A stretch of 64,000 nt of DNA. Origin: Rubrivivax gelatinosus. GTDB lineage: Bacteria; Pseudomonadota; Gammaproteobacteria; Burkholderiales; Burkholderiaceae_C. Numbering within the stretch: the first letter of the stretch is position 1; each line of letters starts with the position of its first letter. The stretch is taken from the NCBI RefSeq assembly GCF_004340905.1, contig NZ_SLXD01000016.1:51440-115439 (forward strand), given 5' to 3'. This document shows, piece after piece, positions 8,422 to 18,523 of this stretch. The notes under the pieces were generated by a model. That model was given only the letters and a program-made list of their open reading frames with translations. It had not been told where the DNA came from and made no database searches. The position numbers and the translations under genes were made by a program.

Positions 8422-9746
8422 GCGCGCACGAAGCGCAAGGCGCCGTTGGCGACACGGCGGCGCAGCGCCGTGACTTCCGGCGCCACCGCCTCGGGTTCGC
8501 CCTGCAGCGCACGCACGATCAGCGCGCCGAGGTCGGCCATGTGCCAGGGCGAAAAACCCAGGCGCACGATCTCCGGCACGCCCAGGCGCAGGCCGTTGGC
8601 GTCGCCGTCGATGGCCGCCACGCGCGCCGTCGGCAGGCCGATGCCGCAGGCCAGCAGGCGTGCCCGTTCCAGCCGGCGCGACGCCGCCTGGCCGCCGCCC
8701 CAGCGTGCGGCCTCGACAGCGAACTGGTGCGAGCTCGTCATGCCGCGTTCACGCGCGAACACCGGCAGCCCGGCCGCGGCCAGCGCTTCGGCCAGCGCCT
8801 TGGCGGTGGCCTGCATGGTCGCCGCGTACTCGCGGCCGTAGTCCTTCCAGTCGAGCAGGCCCAGCGCGAGCGCCGCGGTCTTGCCGGCGTCGAAGTTGGC
8901 CGTCAGCCCCGGATAGGCGATGGCGTCGATGCGTTCGAACAGCTCGGGCGCGTTGCCGACGACGAGGCCGCCGGGCGGGCCGCCCAGGCTCTTGTAGGTG
9001 CTCATCGTCATCACGTCGGCACCCTGGGCCAGCGGGTTCGGCCAGGCGCCGCCGGCGATCATGCCGGACAGGTGGGCGGCGTCGAACATCAGCGTCGCGC
9101 CGACCTCGTCGGCGATGCCCCGCACCGCCGCCACCGGGTGCACGAACAGGTTCAGGCTGCCGCCCAGCGTGATCAGCGCCGGCTTGAGCTCGTGCGCCAG
9201 CGTGCGCAGCGCGTCGACGTCGACGGTGTAGCCGTCGGCATGCACCGGCGCCGGCACCGTCTTCAGCCCGTAGAGCCCGGCGGCGCCGGCGGCGTGGTGC
9301 GTGACGTGGCCGCCGATCTCGGCCGGCGGCGCGATGATCGTGTCGCCCGGCTGGCAGGTGGCCATGAAGACGTAAAGGTTGGCCAGCGCGCCCGAGGCCA
9401 CACGCACCTCGGCGAAGTGGGCGCCGAAGACCTCGGCGGCCAGCTCGGCGGCGACGACCTCGATGCGCTCGATCGCCTGCAGCCCCATCTCGACCTTGTC
9501 GCCCGGCCAGCCCAGCGAGGCACGCGGGCCCAGGCCGGCGGCCAGCAGCGCCTCGGCCTTGGGGTTCATCACGTTGGAGGCCGGGTTCAGGTTGATCCCG
9601 TCCTCGTCGTGGATGCGCCGGTTCTCCGCGACCAGGCGCGTGATCTCGGCGGCGGTGGCGTCGCTCGTGGCCGCCGCGGTGGACGCGGCGAGGGCTTGCA
9701 CGAGGTTCTCACAGCGGGTGGGCACCCAGGCGCGGCGTTGCAGCAT
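8418..9746 (-). CDS. SHMT-like PLP-dependent enzyme (glyA paralogue)
   Basis: This fold-type I PLP enzyme of 442 residues is related to serine hydroxymethyltransferase. It keeps the cofactor-binding FDAAHLSG (Asp222, His225) and the probable Schiff-base Lys252 in MSTYKSLGGPPGG. Classic GlyA instead has a TTTTHKTLRGPRGG-type loop, with an Arg where this protein has Gly. The N-terminus is about 25 residues longer than GlyA. These differences suggest an altered substrate, for example a substituted serine or threonine, but nothing in the neighbourhood names it. It converges on gshB with a 4-bp overlap and has no partner genes. Confidence 0.78.
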   Translation of the reverse strand: MLQRRAWVPTRCENLVQALAASTAAATSDATAAEITRLVAENRRIHDEDGINLNPASNVMNPKAEALLAAGLGPRASLGWPGDKVEMGLQAIERIEVVAAELAAEVFGAHFAEVRVASGALANLYVFMATCQPGDTIIAPPAEIGGHVTHHAAGAAGLYGLKTVPAPVHADGYTVDVDALRTLAHELKPALITLGGSLNLFVHPVAAVRGIADEVGATLMFDAAHLSGMIAGGAWPNPLAQGADVMTMSTYKSLGGPPGGLVVGNAPELFERIDAIAYPGLTANFDAGKTAALALGLLDWKDYGREYAATMQATAKALAEALAAAGLPVFARERGMTSSHQFAVEAARWGGGQAASRRLERARLLACGIGLPTARVAAIDGDANGLRLGVPEIVRLGFSPWHMADLGALIVRALQGEPEAVAPEVTALRRRVANGALRFVRA

Positions 9747-9805
9747 GCGGCCATCCTATGCCGGGGCGGGCGCGGGCGCTGCAGCCTGGCGGCGACAATC
9801 GCGCC

Positions 9806-11719
<1,914 letters not shown>

Positions 11720-11740
11720 GCGCGGCCGTCGCGCGGCGGC

Positions 11741-12493
11741 TCAGAACCAGCCGTCGGACGCCGCGGCCGGGTGCGAACGCGAGACGATCAGCCCGGCCTG
11801 CAGGTACAGCCCGTTGAGCAGCCGCATCGCGCGGCCGCGGTCGAAGCCCGGCCATTCGGTGATCTCGCGCAGCGAACTCGTCGAGCGGCGCAGCCGGTGC
11901 ACGGCGGCGGCCAGCGTGCCGGCCATCTTCAGCGCCGACAGGTCGACGCCAGGCGCCAGCCGGTAGGCCGCGGGGCCGGCGATCTCGGGCAGAAGGTCTT
12001 CGCGTGCGCCACGCAGCGCCAGCTCCCACAGCAAGGGCCCCAGCGGTGCATGGCACTCGCGCTCGCCGACGCGCGCACGGTCCGGGTGGCCGGGCGGTCG
12101 CAGCAGCGCCGGCTCGACGTGCATCACGCGCAGCGCGGTCGGGTCGCCGGCCAGCAGTTCGGCCGGCGGCACCGGCGTGTGCACCAGACGTTGCGCCGGG
12201 AACACCGTCACCGGCACGACGCGCTGGCCGTCCTGCAGGTGCACCAGCAAGGCGCGGCCGTGGCGCACGCAGGCGGCCAGCACCTCCAGCACCTCCAGAC
12301 CCTCGCCTTCGGCGCTGCGACCGTCGAAACGCATCAGGTCCTGCAGCAGCGAAGGATTCAGCCCGGACAGCCGGCTCGCGCCGGCATCGACATCGGGGCC
12401 GCGCGAGATCTCGTCGAGGTAACGCCGGAACGCACTGACGCTCAACAGGTCGGGCACCCCGGCCGGCAGCGTGGACTCGAACATACCGCTCAT
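11741..12493 (-). CDS. Conserved protein of unknown function
   Basis: I do not recognise this 250-residue protein. It has no signal peptide or membrane segment. The N-terminal part contains SVSAFRRYLDEISRGPDVDAG, the middle is beta-rich (GRALLVHLQDGQRVVPVTVF) and the last 60 residues (SSLREITEWPGFDRGRAMRL) look like a helix-turn-helix or winged-helix unit such as terminates some regulatory proteins. Two ATGs lie close together (12493 and 12484). It converges on uup and lies upstream of, and in the same direction as, nothing obviously related; mocR ends 67 bp before its start. Codon use is like that of its neighbours. Confidence 0.6.
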   Translation of the reverse strand: MSGMFESTLPAGVPDLLSVSAFRRYLDEISRGPDVDAGASRLSGLNPSLLQDLMRFDGRSAEGEGLEVLEVLAACVRHGRALLVHLQDGQRVVPVTVFPAQRLVHTPVPPAELLAGDPTALRVMHVEPALLRPPGHPDRARVGERECHAPLGPLLWELALRGAREDLLPEIAGPAAYRLAPGVDLSALKMAGTLAAAVHRLRRSTSSLREITEWPGFDRGRAMRLLNGLYLQAGLIVSRSHPAAASDGWF

Positions 12494-12559
12494 TCCCGCC
12501 TCACTCGGAAGCCGTGGGACCGATGGTACGGATGCAGGGTGACAAGAGGAAATCCGCCG

Positions 12560-13966
12560 TCATCCGGAGCCCGCCAGTTCGCGCAGGCGCAGCCAGAAGC
12601 CGGGCTCGGACGAGGTCGCGAAGTTCACCCGCATCAGCGTCGTCGGCCGCCGTGTCGGGTGAAACAGCACGCCCGGCGCGGTCAGCCAGCCCTCATCCAG
12701 CAAATTCTGAGCCAGGCGCTCGGTGTCGGCGCCGGTGTCGATCCAGCCAAATAGCCCTTGCGGCGGCGTGACGAATCGGCAGCCGGCGTCCTCGGCCAGA
12801 CGCACGACGCGGGTGCGGGCGCCGTCGAGCCGGGCGACGATGCGCTCGGCATGGCGGCGCAGCAGCCCCTGCGACAGGCACCAGGCCAGCGCGTGCTCCA
12901 GCGGCCCCGGCGTGCCCAGCGAGCCGAGCAGCTTGGTGTCGATGAAACGTTCGACCAGCGCCGGCGCCGCGGCGACGAAGCCGACACGCCACTGCGGCGT
13001 CAGGATCTTCGAGAAGCCCGAGACGTAGACCGTGCGCCGCAGGCCGTCGAGCTGGGCCAGCCGCGGCGCGTGCGCCGGCGCCAGCCAGGCGTAGGTGTCG
13101 TCCTCGACGACGATGAAGTCGTGGGCCTCGGCCAGCCGCAGCACCTGGTGCGCAGTGGCGGCAGTCAGCGAGCTGCCGGTGGGGTTGTGCAGCACCGAAA
13201 CGGTGACGTACAGCCGCGGTCGGTGCTCGCGCGCCAGCGCCTCCATCGCCGCCAGGTCGGGGCCGTCGGCGCCGCGCGGCACCGGCAGCAGCCGCATGCC
13301 GGCGGCCGTCAGGCGAGCGAACTCGACCGACCAGCCGGGTTCGTCGACCAGCACCGCATCGCCCGGGCGCAGCAGCGTGCGCGAGACGATGTCCAGCCCG
13401 TGCGTCGCGCCGATCGAGGTCATGATCTGGGCGGGGGACGCCGCGATGCCCAGGTCGGCCAGGCGTTGCGCCAGCGCATCACGCAGCGCGGCGTCGCCGG
13501 CCGGCTCGCCATAACGCAGCCAGGCGCCGGCGTCGCCGCCGCCCAGGCGGCGCAGCGCACGCTGCAGCAGCTCGGCGTCCAGCCACTCCTGCGGCAGCGT
13601 GCCCATGCCCGGCGCCGGCCGGCCCGACTGCGCCTGGAACATGCTGCGGATCAGCGCCGTCGCGTCCACCGGCAGCGGCATCGGCGCCGCGGCGCGCGAG
13701 GCCGGCAGGGCGCGCGCCGGCTGTGTCTCGCGCACGAAGAAACCGCGTTGCGGCCGGGCCTCGACCAGGCCCCGCGCCTGCAGCCGCTCGTAGGCGCCGA
13801 CGACGGTGCTGGCGCTGACGCGGTGCCGACGTGCGCAGTCGCGCACCGACGGCAGGCGCGCACCCGGCGCGATCAGGCGCTGCGTGATGCGTTCGGTGAA
13901 ACGTGCGGCCAGCTGCTCGGCCAGCGTCTCGCCGGCGGCGCGCGCCAGCACGGGGCTCTCGTCCAT
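12560..13966 (-). CDS. MocR/PdxR-type regulator (GntR HTH fused to aminotransferase)
   Basis: This 468-residue regulator joins an N-terminal GntR winged helix (residues about 15-80, LPSVRDCARRHRVSASTVVG) to a fold-type I aminotransferase-like domain that senses PLP or a PLP adduct. The cofactor region shows HNPTGSSLT, VEDDTYAWL and the lysine in SGFSKILTPQWRVGF, so PLP binding looks intact. MocR proteins usually control a divergently transcribed neighbour; here that is the EamA-aminotransferase-PhzF-AlaX operon, 96 bp away. The shared gap contains three direct repeats that are plausible operators. The ligand is unknown. Confidence 0.92.
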   Translation of the reverse strand: MDESPVLARAAGETLAEQLAARFTERITQRLIAPGARLPSVRDCARRHRVSASTVVGAYERLQARGLVEARPQRGFFVRETQPARALPASRAAAPMPLPVDATALIRSMFQAQSGRPAPGMGTLPQEWLDAELLQRALRRLGGGDAGAWLRYGEPAGDAALRDALAQRLADLGIAASPAQIMTSIGATHGLDIVSRTLLRPGDAVLVDEPGWSVEFARLTAAGMRLLPVPRGADGPDLAAMEALAREHRPRLYVTVSVLHNPTGSSLTAATAHQVLRLAEAHDFIVVEDDTYAWLAPAHAPRLAQLDGLRRTVYVSGFSKILTPQWRVGFVAAAPALVERFIDTKLLGSLGTPGPLEHALAWCLSQGLLRRHAERIVARLDGARTRVVRLAEDAGCRFVTPPQGLFGWIDTGADTERLAQNLLDEGWLTAPGVLFHPTRRPTTLMRVNFATSSEPGFWLRLRELAGSG

Positions 13967-13976
13967 CGTCGTTCAC

Positions 13977-14033
13977 TGTACTGGCGGCGACACCAATACA
14001 GATTCGGGTTGTGTACCGGCAAAGTGTACTGAC
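13977..14033. promoter_or_regulatory. Three TGTACYGRC direct repeats: probable MocR operator
   Basis: TGTACTGGC occurs at 13977-13985, TGTACCGGC at 14012-14020 and TGTACTGAC at 14025-14033, all in the same orientation and all inside the 96-bp gap between the divergent mocR and EamA genes. MocR-type regulators are known to bind direct repeats. The last repeat lies just upstream of a TAGACT sequence (14054-14059) that could be the -10 element of the EamA operon. Confidence 0.65.
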
Positions 14034-14062
14034 ACTGTGCTGCTTGCCGCCCCTAGACTGGG

Positions 14063-15043
14063 GTGATGACGACGTCCCCGCCCGCCCGAGACACGCGCCG
14101 CGGCCTGTGGCTGGGTGTGCTCGCCGTCGTCGTCTTCGGGCTGACGCTGCCGATGACGCGGCTGGCGGTCGGCGACGCGTCCGACCCGCAGCTGCCGCCG
14201 GGTTTCGTGACCGCCGCGCGCGCCGCGATCGCCGGGCTGTGCAGCGCCGCCTACCTGCTGGCGGTGCGCGCCCGGCCGCCGCGGCGCGCCTTGTGGCCGG
14301 CGCTGGCGGTCTGCGCTGCCGGTTCGGTGGTCGGCTTCCCGCTGTTCAGCGCGCTGGCGCTGCGCGAGGTCGACGCGATGCACGCGGCCGTCGTCAGCGG
14401 CGTGCTGCCGCTGGCCACCGCCGTCGTCGCCGCGATCACGCTGCGCCAGCGCGCGTCGGCCGCTTTCTGGGTCTGTGCCGTGGCCGGCTGCGTGCTGGTG
14501 CTGGGTTTTGCCGCCTGGAGCGGCCACGGCCGCGTTCAACCGGCCGATGCCTTGCTGCTGCTGGCGGTGTTCAGCGCCGCGGCGAGCTACGTCGCCGGCG
14601 CGCGCGTGTCGCTGGAGATCCCGCCGGCGCAGACCGTGTGCTGGGCACTGCTGTTCATGCTGCCGCTGACGCTGCCGGCGGCGCTGCTGCAATGGCCGCC
14701 GACGCCGGTGCGCGCGGGCGCCTGGGCGGCGCTGGGCTACGTCTCGCTGTTCTCGATGTGGCTGGGCTTTTTCGCGTGGTACCGTGGCCTGGCGCTGGGC
14801 GGCGTGCTGCGCGTCAGCCAGGTGCAGCTGCTGCAACCCTTCGTCGCCTTGCTGGCCGCGGTGCCGCTGCTGGGCGAGACCCTGGATGCGGCCACCGTCG
14901 GCTTCGCCGCCGCGGCGGTGGGCCTGGTGGCGCTGGGGCGCCGCTTTTCGGCGGCACCCGCGGCCGCGCCCCGCGCGCCGTCACCGGCCTGGCGGCCGGC
15001 CGAACCCGAACCCGATCCCGAACCTGGAGCGATGACCCGATGA
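14063..15043 (+). CDS. EamA/DMT-family transporter
   Basis: The 326-residue protein of the drug/metabolite transporter superfamily has ten hydrophobic helices arranged as two EamA repeats (about residues 15-145 and 155-290). Members export amino acids and other metabolites. The start is GTG at 14063 or the ATG at 14066; if TAGACT at 14054 is the -10 box, the message would be nearly leaderless. Its C-terminal tail is Pro/Glu-rich. It overlaps the following aminotransferase gene by four bases (ATGA), so it opens a translationally coupled operon under the MocR-type regulator. Confidence 0.85.
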   Translation: MMTTSPPARDTRRGLWLGVLAVVVFGLTLPMTRLAVGDASDPQLPPGFVTAARAAIAGLCSAAYLLAVRARPPRRALWPALAVCAAGSVVGFPLFSALALREVDAMHAAVVSGVLPLATAVVAAITLRQRASAAFWVCAVAGCVLVLGFAAWSGHGRVQPADALLLLAVFSAAASYVAGARVSLEIPPAQTVCWALLFMLPLTLPAALLQWPPTPVRAGAWAALGYVSLFSMWLGFFAWYRGLALGGVLRVSQVQLLQPFVALLAAVPLLGETLDAATVGFAAAAVGLVALGRRFSAAPAAAPRAPSPAWRPAEPEPDPEPGAMTR

Positions 15044-16209
15044 GCTGGCAGATGGCCCGCCGCGCCGAGCGGCTGAATCCTTCGACGATCCGCGAGATCC
15101 TGAAGCTGACCGAGAAGCCGGGCATCGTCTCGCTGGCCGGCGGCCTGCCGGCGGCCGACGGGTTTCCGGTCGAGGTGATGGCCGAGGCCACCGCACGCGT
15201 CTACCGCGACAGCGGCCGCGAGGCGCTGCAGTACGCCGCCAGCGAAGGCTACGGCCCGCTGCGCGAATGGATCGCCACGCGCCTGGCGGCGCAGGGCCTG
15301 GACGCCGACCCGGCGCGCATCCTCGTCACCACCGGCTCGCAGCAGGGGCTGGACCTGGTCGGCAAGGTGATGATCGACCCCGGCAGCCGCGTCGCCGTCG
15401 AGTCGCCGACCTACCTGGGCGCGCTGCAGGCCTTCAACGCCTACGAGCCCGAGTTCGTCGCCGTCGAAGGCGACGACGAAGGCCCGCGCCCGCAAGGCCT
15501 GGCCGCCGTCGCCGGCGCACGTTTCATCTACCTGCTGCCCAACTTCCAGAACCCGAGCGGGCGCTGCCTGGGCGACGAGCGCCGCCGTGCGCTGGCCGCC
15601 GCGGCGGCCGCCGCCGGCCTGCCGATCGTCGAGGACAACCCCTACGGCGACCTCTGGTACGACCAGCCGCCGCCGGCGCCGGTGTCGGCGCACGCCGGCG
15701 ACAACGCGCTGTACCTGGGTTCGTTCTCCAAGGTGCTGGCGCCGGGGCTTCGGCTCGGCTGGATGCTGGCGCCGCGCACGCTGTATCCCAAGCTGCTGCA
15801 GGCCAAGCAGGCGGCCGATCTGCACACGCCGGGCTTCAACCAGCGCATCGTCTACGAGGTCGTGAAGGACGGTTTCCTCGAGCAGCACGTGCCGACGATC
15901 CGCGCGCGTTACGCGGCGCACCGCGACGCGATGCGCGCCGCGCTGGAAACGCACCTGCCCGCCGGCTGCCGCTGGCAGGTGCCCAACGGCGGCATGTTCT
16001 TCTGGATCGAACTGCCGGCAGGCCTGGACGCGACGACGCTGCTGCCGGCCGCGGTGGCCGCCGGCGTCGCCTACGTGCCGGGCGCGCCCTTCTTCGCCGA
16101 CGGCGGCCACGCCAACACGCTGCGGCTGAGCTTCGTCACCGTGTCGCCGGAGCAGATCGAACGCGGCATCGCGCTGCTCGGCGGGGTGCTGAAAGAGGCC
16201 CTGGCATGA
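15040..16209 (+). CDS. PLP-dependent aminotransferase, 2-aminoadipate transaminase (LysN)-like
   Basis: This fold-type I aminotransferase has 389 residues. It carries the N-terminal IVSLAGGLPAADGFP block of the LysN/KAT II subgroup, LLPNFQNPSG (Asn171), VEDNPYGDL (Asp199) and the Schiff-base Lys231 in GSFSKVLAPGLRLGW. The subgroup has broad specificity for 2-aminoadipate, aromatic and branched amino acids, so the true substrate is open. Its start overlaps the transporter stop and its stop overlaps the phzF-like start, each by ATGA. It resembles the C-terminal domain of the divergent MocR regulator, which suggests related ligands. Confidence 0.9.
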   Translation: MSWQMARRAERLNPSTIREILKLTEKPGIVSLAGGLPAADGFPVEVMAEATARVYRDSGREALQYAASEGYGPLREWIATRLAAQGLDADPARILVTTGSQQGLDLVGKVMIDPGSRVAVESPTYLGALQAFNAYEPEFVAVEGDDEGPRPQGLAAVAGARFIYLLPNFQNPSGRCLGDERRRALAAAAAAAGLPIVEDNPYGDLWYDQPPPAPVSAHAGDNALYLGSFSKVLAPGLRLGWMLAPRTLYPKLLQAKQAADLHTPGFNQRIVYEVVKDGFLEQHVPTIRARYAAHRDAMRAALETHLPAGCRWQVPNGGMFFWIELPAGLDATTLLPAAVAAGVAYVPGAPFFADGGHANTLRLSFVTVSPEQIERGIALLGGVLKEALA

Positions 16210-17039
16210 CAACCCGGCACTTCCACCAGGTCGACGTCTTCGCCGCCGAGGCGACGAAGGGCAACCCGCTGGCCGTCGTGCACGACGCCGGCGGGCTGGA
16301 CGACACGCAGATGGCCGCGTTCGCACGCTGGACCCACCTGTCCGAGACGACCTTCCTGCTGCCGCCCACCGAGCCCGGCGCCGACTACCGGGTGCGCATC
16401 TTCACGCCCGGCGGCGAGCTGCCGTTCGCCGGCCATCCGACGCTGGGCAGCGCCTGGGCCTGGCTGGCCGCCGGCGGCACGCCGCGCGAGGCCGGCGTCG
16501 TCGTCCAGCAGTGCGGCATCGGTCTGGTGCGGCTGCGCCGGGCCGCCGGCCGCCTGGCCTTCGCGGCGCCCCCGCTGCTGCGCAGCGGCCCGGCCGACGC
16601 GGCCACGCTGGCGCAGGCCGTGCGCGCGCTGGGCGTGGCGCCCGAGGACGTCGTCGACCATCAATGGGTCGTCAACGGCCCCGAGTGGCTGGCGATCCGT
16701 CTGCGCACACGTGCCCAGCTGCTGGCCCTGAAACCCGACATGGTGGCGATGGGGCCGCTGAAGCTGGGTGTCGTCGCGGTGGAGGACGACGGCGAGACCG
16801 CCGCCGAGGTGCGCGCCTTCGTGCCCGGCGTCGGTGTCGACGAAGACCCGGTGACCGGCAGCCTGAACGCCGGCCTGGCGCTGTGGCTGATCGGCGCCGG
16901 CGTGCTGCCGGGGCGTTATGTCGCCGCGCAGGGCACGGCGCTGGGCCGCGCCGGGCGTGTGCATGTCGAACAGGACGGCGACACGGTGTGGATCGGCGGC
17001 GAGGTCACGCCCTGCATCGCCGGCAGCGTCACGCTCTGA
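16206..17039 (+). CDS. PhzF-family isomerase/epimerase
   Basis: The 277-residue protein is of the PhzF/DapF-like fold. It shows the N-terminal FHQVDVFAAEATKGNPLAVV, the catalytic glutamate Glu47 in HLSETTFLLPP, PFAGHPTLGSAW and the C-terminal VDEDPVTGS block. PhzF itself isomerises a phenazine precursor, but no phenazine genes are present, and most homologues act on unidentified amino or hydroxy acids. The gene lies third in the MocR-linked operon and overlaps the aminotransferase gene by four bases. Confidence 0.92.
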   Translation: MTTRHFHQVDVFAAEATKGNPLAVVHDAGGLDDTQMAAFARWTHLSETTFLLPPTEPGADYRVRIFTPGGELPFAGHPTLGSAWAWLAAGGTPREAGVVVQQCGIGLVRLRRAAGRLAFAAPPLLRSGPADAATLAQAVRALGVAPEDVVDHQWVVNGPEWLAIRLRTRAQLLALKPDMVAMGPLKLGVVAVEDDGETAAEVRAFVPGVGVDEDPVTGSLNAGLALWLIGAGVLPGRYVAAQGTALGRAGRVHVEQDGDTVWIGGEVTPCIAGSVTL

Positions 17040-17068
17040 GCCGGGACGGGCGAGAGCTGAGGATCACG

Positions 17069-17797
17069 ATGCAAACCACCGAAGAACTGTTCCGCGACGA
17101 CGCGACGCTGGCCGAGTGCGACGCGACGGTGCTGGCCGTCGAGACCGACGGCGGCATCGTGCTCGACCGCACGGTGTTCTACCCGCAAGGCGGCGGCCAG
17201 GCCGGCGACGCCGGCGCGCTGATCGCCGCCGACGGCCGCCGTGTCGCCATCGCCGACACACGCAAGCACCCCGAGCACCCGGGGGTCGTCGTGCACCGCC
17301 CGGCCGAAGGCGCCGATCTGTCGTGGCTGGCGCCCGGCACCGCCGTGCGCGCGGCGATCGACGTCGCCCGCCGCCAGGCGCACCGGCGTTTCCACAGCGC
17401 GACGCACCTGCTGTGCGCGCTGGTGCCGCAGCCGGTGGACGGCTGCTCGATCACCGCCGGCTACGCGCGGCTGGACTTCCACATGACCGAGCCGCTGGAC
17501 AAGGACGCGCTGACGGCCGGCCTGGCGCGCCTGGTCGCCGAGGCACGGCCGGTGCGCACACGCTGGATCTCCGAGGACGAACTGGATGCGAACCCGCAGC
17601 TCGTGCGCAGCATGAGCGTGCAGCCGCCGCGCGGCCACGGCCGCGTGCGCCTGGTCGAGATCGAGGGCGTGGACCTGCAGCCCTGCGGCGGCACGCACGT
17701 CGGCAACACGGCCGAGATCGGCGCGGTCGTCGTGACCAAGATCGAGAAGAAGTCCGCACGGACCCGGCGCGTCGTGCTCGGCTTTGCTGGAGGCTGA
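17069..17797 (+). CDS. AlaX-type alanyl-tRNA editing protein
   Basis: The 242-residue stand-alone homologue of the AlaRS editing domain hydrolyses mischarged Ser-tRNA(Ala) or related esters in the cytoplasm. The zinc site is complete: His109 and His113 in HSATH and Cys206 and His210 in CGGTH, with the FYPQGGGQAGD block near residue 37. There is no aminoacylation domain. It starts 29 bp after the phzF-like gene and is the last gene of the operon. Its presence beside amino-acid enzymes hints that the pathway handles an amino acid that could be misloaded on tRNA; that is inference. Confidence 0.92.
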   Translation: MQTTEELFRDDATLAECDATVLAVETDGGIVLDRTVFYPQGGGQAGDAGALIAADGRRVAIADTRKHPEHPGVVVHRPAEGADLSWLAPGTAVRAAIDVARRQAHRRFHSATHLLCALVPQPVDGCSITAGYARLDFHMTEPLDKDALTAGLARLVAEARPVRTRWISEDELDANPQLVRSMSVQPPRGHGRVRLVEIEGVDLQPCGGTHVGNTAEIGAVVVTKIEKKSARTRRVVLGFAGG

Positions 17798-17803
17798 AGC
17801 GAA

Positions 17804-17838
17804 ATCGGCGAAGCGGGCCTGAGCCTCGCTTCGCCGAT
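17804..17838. terminator. Strong hairpin between convergent alaX and cytochrome c' genes
   Basis: ATCGGCGAAGCG (17804-17815) pairs perfectly with CGCTTCGCCGAT (17827-17838), and GGC/GCC can extend the stem to a CTGA loop. There is no T-run on either side. The position between two convergent genes fits a bidirectional transcription end or a 3'-protecting structure. Confidence 0.6.
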
Positions 17839-17874
17839 GGGCGAGTGTTCAGCGGCGCCGCAGCGCCGCGGCGA

Positions 17875-18330
17875 TCACTTTTCCTTGAACTTGTCGTGGC
17901 AGCCCTTGCAGGCGCCGCCGGTCTCGCCGACCGCGGCCTTGATCTGGGCGAAGTCACCGGTCTTGCCGGCGGCGTCGAGCTTGTCGACGGCGGCGGCGAA
18001 CTTGTCGGCAGCGGCCTTGAAGCCGGCAGCGTCGGACCAGACCGCGGGCTTGGCCTCGGTGCCGTGGCCCTTGTCGGTGCCCGGGCCGAAGGCGGTCAGC
18101 GGCAGCTTGGACAGCGTCGAGACCAGCGCGATGTTCTCGGCGGCGACCTTGGCGTCGAACGGCGCCTTGCCTTGTGCCATCGCGGCGACACGGCCGAAGT
18201 GGTTCGCGATCAGCGTGAACGCGCTCTGCCGGTACTCGATCGCGTCACCCGGCTTCTGGAACTGGGCGGCGGCTGGCAGCGCAGTGGCCAGGCCGGCCAG
18301 GCCGGCAGCCACGAGCAACATCTTCTTCAT
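17875..18330 (-). CDS. cycP: Cytochrome c'
   Basis: This periplasmic class II c-type cytochrome has 151 residues. A signal peptide of about 22 residues ends at AAA-QF. The mature protein is helical and carries its haem-attachment motif CKGCH (Cys141, Cys144, His145) at the very C-terminus, the hallmark of cytochrome c'. Such proteins bind NO and CO at a five-coordinate haem and are linked to nitric-oxide tolerance. It is transcribed divergently from a cytochrome b561 gene across a 193-bp gap, a pairing that suggests the b-type protein may feed it electrons. Confidence 0.93.
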   Translation of the reverse strand: MKKMLLVAAGLAGLATALPAAAQFQKPGDAIEYRQSAFTLIANHFGRVAAMAQGKAPFDAKVAAENIALVSTLSKLPLTAFGPGTDKGHGTEAKPAVWSDAAGFKAAADKFAAAVDKLDAAGKTGDFAQIKAAVGETGGACKGCHDKFKEK

Positions 18331-18523
18331 GCGGGCACTCCGTTGTGGGTTATGCAGGGTGCGCGGGCGCAGCGCCCGGCGGCGCGGAGTCTATAACCCC
18401 ACGCGCCGATACCACCCCGGGTTTCGACAAACACGGCGTGGATCGCCGACATCCGGCGGCAGCGCCTCCGGTTGGCGTTATGGTTGCGCCTCGAACCTCG
18501 CAACAAGGAGCCTGCGACATCCC

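Noticed and set aside
17041..17068. An earlier in-frame start for alaX inside the PhzF-family gene
   Set aside because: The open frame extends far upstream only because of GC bias; the ATG at 17069 starts the AlaX N-terminus directly.
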